Assembly: GCA_958510875.1 (NCBI GenBank)
Contig: OY294070.1
Span: forward strand, 15,057,631 to 15,121,630
DNA: 64,000 bases
Reading direction: 5' to 3'
Source of the DNA: Endomychus coccineus
Lineage: Eukaryota; Arthropoda; Insecta; Coleoptera; Endomychidae
A program made the translations under genes and the position numbers. Below the pieces are notes generated by a model, which was not told the DNA's origin, ran no database searches, and was given only the letters and a program-made list of their open reading frames with translations. Positions 13,501-25,500 of the stretch are shown one piece after another (the first letter of the stretch is position 1; every line of letters starts with the position of its first letter).

Positions 13501-16500
13501 TCGCATGCGGTTTTCGCTCCATGTCGTTAGTTTATGAACGGGGCCAACTAAATAGCATAGTCTCGGGCCCCAAAATGTCGATTAAATGGGAAAATTTAAT
13601 TAAAACAGTTTGAGGTATTCTCAGCTGTTAGCTACTAGCGTCTGACGTGCGATGTACCAAAGGGAATTCTCTAGCTACTAAAATATACTCAAAGCGGGTA
13701 AAAGCTAGCGGCCTTTAGCCGAAAACACTTTATTACAACTGGCTCCGGCCGCGCGGGGCATAAAACGGCCCCGAATTAACAAGATCGAGGTAAAATATAT
13801 AAACTCTAACTGACGCGTAGGGAGCTCCTCGAGGCATATGTCAAAATGATTACGTTCGTAGCTAATTACATAGGACGTCTTTCGTTCATGCAATTGTGTT
13901 TTTATACAATTCGAACCTTCTAATTTCGATAGGCCACGTGAAAATCCCGAAGCCGGAAGCGCTATCGAGATCTGAACGTTAAAACTTTCGTATAAAATTG
14001 TGTTTACAAGTCAACTGACACTTGTCACAGAATACTCTTCTTAGAGATGTCTCTTACTTGATTCCCTTACGTGGCGTCTTTTGGTACTACGCGAAAGTCG
14101 ACGCGTAGCGGACTCACTGCTCACATAGGAAACAACCTCGAGTTTCCAGACCTGTGTATACGACCGTGCTTCTGAACAATACCGATTGCTTGGTGAAATT
14201 CCCATTAAAATCGATTTGTTTGAAAATTTCAATTCTCAAGTATAAATAATCACTAAAATGCAGTTGTTTCACCAGATTTTGCATTATTATCGAATTAAAT
14301 TAAATTAAATAGAGTGTTTAAATAAGACCTTTCCTTCCAAGTCATTAAAAGACATGGTTTTTTTGTACTTCATGCCGCTAGCAAATTGAAATGGGATTCA
14401 TCTAATATTAAGTTTTCTAAAAAATTGATATATTGTAATAAACCCGTTTTAATTAACGTTGGTGACAGTAAAAAACTCTAGCAAATTGGTAGAAGCTGAA
14501 AGGTATGAAAAAATTTAGAACATAAAAAAGCGCCGTTGCTTAAGGTACTTACCAAGATCGGTGGCAGCCTCCAAATTTGAAGTTTTTTAGTAGCCGGCTG
14601 TTTATCTTGACAATTCGAACAGTGGTACTTAGCCTCTAGGCGTTCCTCCGACGTAAACGCCTTGAGACAGTAATCCAGATCGATGGGTTCCGTGTGCAGT
14701 TTTCTGCACGTCGACACCGATTCGTCCTCCAACCAGACCTGTAAACATCCGTCAACTTTAGCCGCGTAATTCGAAAACCAACGAAAAAAACCAACGAAAA
14801 AACCAACCTTCTCCCGATTGCTTTGGTAGCGTAGATGCAAGGCCGTCGGGTCCCAATCGATCGCGATCCTCATGACGTTTTGTCCGGCTTGACAGAAATC
14901 GAACAGCGAATCTTCCGAACACGGCAACGTGCAACCCCTGCAGAACTGCGTCCAGTGGCATAACGCGCAAATCTGACCTCCTTGTAATACGGCTTTCAAC
15001 GTGAAAGGAAACTCGTACTTGAGAGAATCGTCGCTGTAATGAAAAAAGTAAAGGACAACGAATTAACCCAGAGCTAGTTCCAAATGTTCATTCTTAATGG
15101 AGTCGATCTTTACTTGATGAAAATTATTCAACTATGTTTGAACGCAATCAAACGAAATGATAATTTTCACAACAAAGATATTGATTATTATTAGATTTCA
15201 AAATAAAGCAGACAAATTTATCTCTTCCTTGTATTATGGCTTTCAACGTGAAAAGAAACTCATATTTGGGAGAATTGCACCTGTAATGAGATAAATGCAG
15301 GACAATGAATCAACCCAGCGCTATTTCCAAATTTTTATGATATACAAAACTAGAGATAGCTTAATTAGGTTAAGTAAATTGTGCAAAAATATGCAGTTGA
15401 ATAATTGCTGTCTTGAGGTATTTTTTGGACTAGATCTACAACTGAATACAGAATTATTACATTTGCAAACACAGCAAATTCTCATTTCATCGGCGCAGAG
15501 TGTACAATCGTACAAACGAACTACACTCCATCTTAACGTAAACACGAGATACTCACCAATCTGTCGCGTGGTTGGTTTGATCGCTCTGCGGTAACGGACT
15601 CAGTAACCTGGTAACCTGACTCCAAACGGCTTCGTATAAACTTTGGCATGTGCTGTACGACCCGCAACCCAAAAGAAGCGGCATCCCGAACAAACTGGGT
15701 TTGCTTTTCTGTTGCGAGAGGAAGTACGTCTCCTGTCGTACGCACTTCCTGTGAACGGCTATCAAATAATTAGGTAATTTGGAGGAACTAGCTGAAATAG
15801 ATGAGAGAAAGAATATTGGAAACAGGCTGAAAATTAAATAAATAAAATTGCTGGTATTGTATTCCTCAGGTGATTAATTAGCACCTTTGAAGAATCGAAA
15901 TTTCTTCAAATTTTAATAGAAATTTTTTAATTTTTGAAATTAATGTTTTCTCATAATTTTAAATCGAGAATTTTGAGAATGTGATTATATTCGTTAATTT
16001 TTTTGTTTTAGCCAATTTTTTGTCACGTGTTCTTTCCAAATTAAACATTTTTTAGTGAAGGCTATTTTTTTTTAATTTATTTTTTAAATCTGGGTTTTTT
16101 TTCAACTGCATCTCATCAGTATAATTATATTAGAGCCGAATCATTTTATGAACGTTTTTGATTAATATATAATTATAAATATTAGTCCTCAAAAATCTAA
16201 AAATTCCAGATTTTTAAAATTTAATTCTTCTGACATAATTTTGATAATTTGATCACATTCGTTAATTATTTGTTTTAGCCTATTTTTTGTCGCGTGTTCT
16301 TTCCAAATTAAACTTTTTTAGTTAAGGCTATTTTTTTTTATTTATTATTTGAATCTGGGTTTCTTTCAACTGCATCTCATCAGTATAATTATATTAGAGC
16401 CTGAATCATTTTATGACAGTTTTTGATTAATAATATATAATTATAAATATTAGTCCTCAAAAATCTGAAAATTCCCGATTTTTTAAATTTAATTCTGCTG

Positions 16501-19500
16501 ACATAATTTTGATAATGTGATCACATTCGTTAATTTTTTGTTTTAGCCAATTTTTTGTCACGTGCTCTTTCCAAATTAAACATTTTTTAGTTGAGGCTAT
16601 TTTTTTAAATTCCTTATTTAAATCTGGGTATTTTTCAACTGCATGCATCTCATCAGTATACACATATTAGAGCCTGAATCATTTTATGAAAGTTTTTGAT
16701 TAATAATATATAATTATAAATATTAGTCCTGAAAAATCTGAAAATTCCCGATTTTTAGTATTTAATTCTTCCGACATAATTTTGATAATGTGATAACAAT
16801 CGTACATTTTTTGTTTTAGCAAATTTTTTGTCACATGTTCCTTCCAAATTAAACATTTTTTAGTTAAGGCTATTTTTTAAATTTCTTATTTAAATCTGGG
16901 TTTTTTCAACTTCATCTCATCCTAGAGCAATCTTTTATGAAAGTTTTTGATTAATAATATACAATTATAAATATTAGTCCTCAAAAATTTAAAATTTCCC
17001 GATTGTTAGAATTTAATTCTTCTGACGTTATAAAGACCTTTTATGCCAATTTTTTTTCTTCAATTTAAATTCCTAAAAATAATATTCCACGAGGACCAGC
17101 CTTTGGTACTCATTATTATTCTTGGATGTCATAATTCACATTGTAACTTACCTGAAACTGTGGTACCTGAAGAATTGGAATGTATGGAAATGGAAGAGTT
17201 TCTAAAATTAATTCCATTAGGCAGTCTAATTAAATCACTTCTAGCTTTATTCTGGAAGAGATAATAAACATGGGTTTTATAAATTTTCGCATCTAATACC
17301 TAATTAAAAGGGACCTCAATAAGGCGCTACTATAAAACAAATAAGCTACCAATAACGAAAAAAAAACGTATTTACAATATGTACAATTCTAAAGCAAATT
17401 TACGGTAAAGGATTAGCATTGAATTAAAATATCCCAAAAATTTAATCATTTCATTTTTGAAAACTTTTCTGGCACTAATTTTAAATGCAGAATGAATTAT
17501 TTTAAAAAATCTTTTTTATTTCTGAACATTTTCATACACTTATAAATTCTAAAAAACGGAAAATAATAATTTACAAGAAACTTCTGTATTTATTCATCGC
17601 GTTATTGATATTTATAAATAATTCAAATACACTAGATGAAAATTTCGAAATAAAAATTTTGCTATTTAAACTGAATGTATGTTGCAAAAGTTAATAATGG
17701 AACAAGGAAAGAGATCAATGACAAATAGTAAAATTGAGAAAACAAATTAATTCCAATATTTCAAGAGTTCCCATCATCTAAATAGAATATAGTACACATT
17801 TTGCATCAATAATAATTTCATATTGCTTATAGAATATAGGAAATATTTCTGATAATTTCCAAAATATAGTTTTTATGTAAGAGATCATCAAAATATGATT
17901 AAATTTTCCAAATGTGTTAAATTTTTAATTATATGACTATTAATTTGTTTAATGGATTTTTAGTTTAGTTAAATTAATCGATGATGATGAAAGAATGATA
18001 AAAAACTGGAAAATTAGCAATTGTTAGGATTCATTTAATCAATATTTCTATTAAGTAAATTTGTTTAAAAAAATATATCCAAGGATTCAAAATCTATGAA
18101 ACCTTTGGTGGACAAAAGATTAAATAATAAGAAAATTCTACACTATTATTATATTTTTAAGACACTCACCTCAATGTTTTTTACATCATATTCAAAATCT
18201 TCTAAACATTGACGGAAACTAAGTTAAATAAAAATTACCAAAAAAATTATTCAAAATTGCTATTCTTATAAAGTTTTAAGAACGTATGCGTTTGTCGTTG
18301 AACCAAAAACTACAAATGGAATCAAACACAAAACAAACAAAAAAACGACATTAATAAAAACAAAACAAGCGTTTCAAGCCTCGGAGATATTTTAAAATAA
18401 TAATAACAAATCAATGGTAGTGCTTCTTCTTTTCGTTGTTGAAGCAATTGGAGGAAGTTTTGTATACCAAACAATCCTCAATTACAATGAACAAAAAGAA
18501 AATTACACAACCCTACACACCCATACACACGGTGGCTTTAAAAACGCGTGCATACCTTAAAGCAAAGAATGTTGGGCATGCAAAGGGCCGAACCACCTCT
18601 TACCTCGGGACTGTGGGCTAGTGGAAGCTCAGAAACCGGTAAGTCTGCTTCTGTAAAACAAAGAAATCACAAATCACAATATTTCACAGAATCACACCCA
18701 TCTAGAAAAATTGCCACACATCAAGCCTCGATGGAGCGAAAAACCGATATTTCCACGGGATTCCACAAGGTACCGTGCTTGGGCATTTCGATTGTACACA
18801 ATGTCATTCTTAAAGCAGATTCTCAACGCTCAAAACTAAAATGTTCACAACTTAAGCAGGATTTAACTTATGGATCCTCCTTTTTAAAGTTGCACTTCAA
18901 AGATATTCAAGAGGTCCGTTTACCCATGGTCTTATAAGCAAATACATACGACTACCACCGAAGGTAACCAAGGGTTCTTAATAACATCAAACACCACTTC
19001 AACTTACCAGAATAAAACGCCTATTTGTGAATTACGGATGATTTCTACGTTTTATAGGTACAATAAAATTAGGGATTTAGGGAGAAAAAATCATGAACTT
19101 CTGTCAAGTACCGTCCATGGAGTTCTGAATGATGATTTCAGAAATGACACCATCCGATGGGTACTTCAATCCTTTTTCCTCGGAAAAATCCCCTCGACTT
19201 CACTGCGGTTTTTCACTTTTTCTTTCAAAAACACTTTAGATTTTTTTACTAAATTGCACCGAGCTACTCCAATTGATGTTTCAAGTTGGAGCTACAATTT
19301 TTCAAAAAGGTTGTGATTAAAAAGACGAAGTTTTTCATTCTTGATATATTATACTTGAAACATTGATGTTACAATTGCGATTATTCGTATTTCTGTTCGT
19401 TTCGGCGACGTGGGCATTTTAATTGAAATTGGCGCGATAAGGACGTTTTGTGTTAATACAATCAGTTTTAAGTAATCCGGTTTTAGAAATAGACCTCTGA

Positions 19501-22500
19501 TGATGGCCGTGAGACCAAAACGTATGTAAAGACGAAAATATAAAGCATAAGTGTTAATGTGACCTAATTCCCGAGAATTTATATATAATACAAGATACCA
19601 GAAAGTGTTAAAATAATACAATTTTCATTTAAAATTTCCTGTTATTCCGCAACTGTTGAAGGTATAGATGTCACTCTTTGACATTTCAATGGTCATACAT
19701 TTTTTCAAAAAAAAAAACTAGTTCTTCAAATGATCTATTGAAATGAAAAGTTTTATTTTTTTATTTGATGTCTGTACATGAGTGTTAAAATTGAGGAGAC
19801 ATTCCTATTGGTCTTATAGATTTAAAATTTAATTTTACAAATCGTAGTAAATATAGGAGCTGTATTGTCTTTGGGAGCGGTAAACCTGTTTCAAGGGGTA
19901 TATTTTACATCCATCTTCAATTTTTCAAATGAAATTATGATGGATTAGAATTATTTTTCCTGAATTCAAGCAACATTGTGATAAGGTTCAATTACTCAAC
20001 TGTTATTTGCAAAGTTCTTTTGGTTTTCAGGTGGATAAAGACGCGTCACAAAAACACGACCATGCGCCGACAATAGCATTTAACTAAAAAAATTTTATCA
20101 ATGAGGTTAAAATCAAAAGGATGGGCATCGCAAAACCACATCCGTGATTTCAACCTTCTTGGAAAATAAAACATCGCAACTTAGAATATCAATTGCGAGA
20201 GTTCGACGCAGTTCTGTCCAAAAGCTATTTTGTTAACATAAGTTAGGGAAATCAATAATCGATTGATCACAGATATTTCATCTCATTTTCACATTACCGA
20301 TTGAGTACTGCGCCATTTTGTTATGATGATGGATTAGAATTCTTTTTCCTAAATTCAAGCAAGATTGTGATAAGGCTGAATTACGCAACTGTTATTTGCA
20401 AAGTTCTTTTGGTTTTCAGGTGGATAAAGACGCGTCACAAAAACACGACCATGCGCCGACAATAGCATTTAACGAAAAAATGTTTTTTCAAGGAGGTTAA
20501 AATCAAAAGGATGGGCATCGCAAAGCCACATCCCTGATTTCAACCTTCTTGGAAAATAAAACATCGCAACTTAGAATATCAATTGCGAGAGTTCGACGCA
20601 GTTCTGCCCAAAAGCTATTTTGTTAACATAAGTTAGGAAAGTCAATAATCGATTGATCACAGATATTTCATCTCATTTTCACATTACCGATTGAGTACTG
20701 CGCCATTTTTTATGATGATGGATTAGAATTCTTTTTCCTAAATTCAAGCAAGATTGTGATAAGGTTGAATTACGCAACTGTTATTTGCAAAGTTCTTTTG
20801 GTTTTCAGGTGCATAAAGACGCGTCACAAAAACACGACCATGCGCCGACAATAGCATTTAACGAAAAAATGTTATCAATGAGGTTAAAATCAAAAGGATG
20901 GGCATCGCAAAACCACATCCGTGATTTCAACCTTCTTGGAAAATAAAACATCGCAACTTAGAATATCAATTGCGAGAGTTTGACGCAGTTCTATCCAAAA
21001 GCTATTTTGTTAACATAAGTTAGGGAAGTCAATAATCGATTGATCACAGGTATTTCATCTCATTTTCACATTACCGATTAAGTAATGCGCCATTTTTTTT
21101 ATGATGATGGATTACAATTCTTTTTCCTGAATTCAAGCAACATTGTGATAAGGTTGAATTACGCAACTGTTATTTGCAAAGTTCTTCTGGTTTGCAGGTG
21201 GATAAAGACGCGTCACAAAAACACGACTATGCACCGACAATAGCATTTAACGAAAAAAAATATTTTCAAGGAGGTTAAAATCAAAGGGATGTGCATCGCA
21301 AAATCACATCCCTGATTTCAACCTTCTTGGAAAATAAAACATCGCAACTTAGAATATCAATTGCGAGAGTTCGACGCAGCTTAGTAGAGGTTTAATAAGA
21401 GGAACTATTTTGATTCTCCGTCCTATTGGCCGCTTATAAGAAACAAACTACAAATCGGAACGAAGTCAGGTTTACAGAGTAAAATGGTTTATAGATGATT
21501 TTTGTGTAGCACATCATGTCGGATACTTTTTTGCAAGAGAGTTCGAAGAATTGATTATTTCCCCAAAGAACGAATTTTTACTCGAAACCCTCTAGACAAA
21601 CCAAAATTGTACAAAGTCACAAAAGGGGTTCCGCAAGTTTCACCATGGGGCCTTCGAAATTCCAGCATTTCGAAATTCACACTCTGCAACACTTATCAAA
21701 TGGCGATTGCGAGAAAATAAACGATAGCTCACCTGAATTAGCATCACAGTCGTTGTTATCAAGTTCTTCCTTGTAGGTGGGCAGTTCGTAAGCGTACAGT
21801 TCGGTGGCGGTGCTCGAACTGATCCGCGAATCGTCGTTGAGGATCTGTTTGATCTGCGAGTAGGCCACTTCGGCCAACAATAGTCTTTCCATTTCTATAT
21901 CACAGAGCGCTTTGAGTTGGTCTTTCAGTTCCAGGTATTTCGCCTCTGAATTCAGTCTTAGGCCGTATTTCACGGGCGTCTCGCCGTTTAATCTTACAAC
22001 TGCAAAAATGGAAACGGTAATTTATTATAATACTTATCCCTGGAAGGCCTAATGAGGCCGTACGCCAATAATAATGTGAGCTGGGTCCGGCAATATGGGC
22101 TGAACGTGTTTCTTCCAAACTATTATAATCTATAGTTGGTTATATTAAACCCGTATGGTATAGACGGCACTGTAAAGGGTGGGCAAATTTCTATAGGAGA
22201 TACAAAAAAATTGAAGACATATTCTTTTTTTCGACTTTTAGACACCTGTGAATATCATGGTTCTTTGTAAAGTTGGGAGTAAATAACTTTTACATTTTTG
22301 AGGCACTTTTTTTCTGTATCATCCAGTGGCGTCGAAAAATGGTTGAAAAAAGGTGCAATTTCGAGTTATGGCCTAATGTTGTATTTTTTCGAATGGGAAT
22401 AATAAGTTGGCTATGGTTTAGTTGGGTCGCTTTTGATATGTAAATCATTAATAACGAAAATAATATTTTACTATACCTATCACTTTTTGCGTTTTTTAAT

Positions 22501-25500
22501 ATTTATTCCAAGTAGGCGGTTGTCATCTATGACAGTGTTGATCCGTTTGGCATTAAAACACCTACCAACCTATAGCTAACGGTTAAAAATTCGACTTACC
22601 TAACACTTCGCAAAGCGTATAACTTTCCATTGGTAAAGGCAAACTCAACAAATTGAAAGGATCGAAACGTACGGACTCGTGGCCGCAAGTTTGACAGGTA
22701 ACTTTGCTCTTTAGCTGACCGTAAAACAGGTCGGTGATAATGGAATGATCTCGAGCTAAATGTTGCTGCCACGCCTCGTCCGCCACAACCTCGTCTGGTC
22801 GGCCTCCGGAATCTTTAAGTTCTGAGTAACATTTCTTGGGCACCCTGTTCAGATCTTCGTGTAGGGCGTCCAACAACCACGCTAACAATTCCTGAGAAAC
22901 AATTTCATCCATAACATAGCAATTCTTAAACGAACGAACAATCTATTTCTTCTATCGGGGACCTCGCAAATATATTCCGATCGTTGATAAAATGAGTTAA
23001 TTTTTAATACCCACTTGCTCAAAGGAAGTATTTCTACGAATCTAGATTATCCAAAGAGATTAGGGGGTTCCACAAGAGCCTATTTTGTAGTCTCGACTTA
23101 CTTAAAAATATCGCCATGAAAGTTCATTCATAATTCTTCTCAACTCAAATATCAATCTTTCTCGATTAATAAGATTCTTAGGATATAGGATATAGGTCAC
23201 ATTAACACTCATATCTATTATATTTTCGTCAATTATTATAAAAGTTATATCCTAGAGATGATTCACATAAAACGTGATAGTACGTCGGTAAATGATGAAC
23301 TGATGTACAATCACTGAGTCACATGTATCCAAATTTAATTATTTAAACTAATAGGAAACAATAATCTTGGTACCTTGGTACAGCACATACCTTTCCTACA
23401 ATGATCATAAATTTTAAACATATCTGTTCATTGTAGGTACTTTGGCGCAAAGGAAATTGGTCTCCGAGATGGAAAAATTACTATGTAGTCGTTTTAAAAT
23501 ACGTATTCATATATTTTGGACATTAATGTGTTACAATTTCAATTATTTTAGTTTTTTGATTGAATCTTAACATAGAATATGTTTTTACGGAAGACCTAAT
23601 TGATGGAAAGCGTTACGCGAGAATTGTTACGTGGATCCGTAACAGGTCTGATTGGTCGAGACCACCAATAGACTCCTCCTCTTATACCAGCGCCGAGCGA
23701 GCGCGGAAACAACCGAGCGTAGAATGTATACGTGACTGTGACACTTTTCCTGTGCTAAAGTATTGTCTTTTATAAAAACCGCTTTTCTGGACCACTAACG
23801 TAATTTGTTAAAACACCGATTGAACGCATGAATTCTGATTCAACCTTGTTCAGAATCATTAATTTATTCTTTTTTATTTGTTGGGAAGAAAGAACATTAA
23901 ATATGTTCTATGTTATTCGTTTTTATCTAATAAAAACTGTACATTTTTTTACTTATTCTTTTAGTACACGAGAGGGAAACCTATAATCTTCGAAGAAAAT
24001 CGTTTGAGGCAACGGTGGAATGTTGGGAGAGAAGATTAGTTTAAAAAATCTAGCGCTTAAGTTGGTGTGAATTAGTTTTCAAGTCTTCTGATGATGGTCT
24101 TGAGACCGAAACGTACGTAAAGACGAAAATTTAATTGATATAAGTGTTAATGTGACCTATTTCCCAAGAATTTACATATAATCGATTAATTTGTTCAAAA
24201 AGTCAGTCTACTATTTCTATTTTCCAACTTACTCCCCCACAACGAAATGTTAGTAAATGTTAAAAGTATAGTAGTAGTTGCAGTAACGGAATCACGCCAG
24301 AAGCTACGTATGTATTAAAAGCGGTCAAGGAATAAGTATTGATGGTCAAAAATTACAAATTAAAATTGAAAACCGGTTTTTCGTGGCTTCGAAATGCAAA
24401 ATATCGGGAACATTCCATTGATAACGAGCGAACACAAACAAAATTTGAGTCTACGATCCCCCAAATATCTTGTAGTTTTTTCTTCAATCGTGGTCGCAAT
24501 GAGTTCAGTTTTTTTATTCCAAAAGATTCCCCCCACAAGGACATTCATTAAAGGATCTGTAATTTGAAAGGTTCCCAGAAAATTTGGATTTATGGCGAGT
24601 TTTCAGCAATTGTAAAATGACACTTACCTGCGAGTCGTGTTGACCACCGCCGCCCAGATGAGGCGCGTGTTTGGTAACGCAATATCTCAGCTTGAGCGGT
24701 GCCACGCTCCTCGTCGACCCCGCCCACAGTTCCCTACAGAGTTCGGCGTACCTCCTTGCCACCATGCCTTTCGTACCCAACGGATTGATGCTGTTCAGTT
24801 CGCACAGTTGCGTGTCCCGTTGGAAATATAACGTTAACGGTCTCGTATTTGACACAGCCTGTAGGGCCGAGTTCATGAAACACGTGTTGCCCAAGTTGTG
24901 TAAACCGGTAGCACCTGTAAGGAATTTCCTATATAAGTACAGTAATCCTGTAAAATTTTGTAGAAAAAAAATTACACAACAATACCAAAGGAATTCGATA
25001 AATACCTGGTGGTAACGAAATGGTCGCTCGTCGTTCCGAACTGAGCAGGGCCTTCTCGTTGCCGCCCGACGCCAGCGCCCCCAATTCCTCCGGCCACGTC
25101 AAGTCCTTGTTTCGCACTTCCAACAACAGCTGATCGCAATCGGCGATACCAAGATCTTGCAACGTTACGCTTTCGTCTTCGAGTAGCGTCGTCGATTCTT
25201 TGATATGCCAAATTCGTACGTCTTCAACCCGTAACGCCAGTCTGGAGCACAGGAAATCTATCACCTGCCTTATGTTGGCCAACCTGCTGAACGCGGCCGT
25301 ATGGGCCAAATAACGTCGTGGCGAGGGTAGGGGAGTGGTTGTTAGGCCCGCAGTAGTTAGTGCAGCCGCTCCATACCTGTTGAAAAGTTTAAGGTGCTAT
25401 TCTTGGTACCCAGATTGTTCATTCCAAAAAAATCCACATATTATTTTCATTCATAAAAAGAAAAATTGTATTCTCTGAATTACCGAATTTGAAACTAGTT

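Noticed and set aside
14478..14552. Continuation of the exon 16 frame past WRLPPIL
   Set aside because: A GTAAGT donor at this point and the IIHLKRF continuation in exon 17 show that this is intron.
18436..18937. Possible separate gene in USP32 intron 13 (129-codon frame)
   Set aside because: No recognisable domain, and a short RT-like motif in another frame points to transposon debris.
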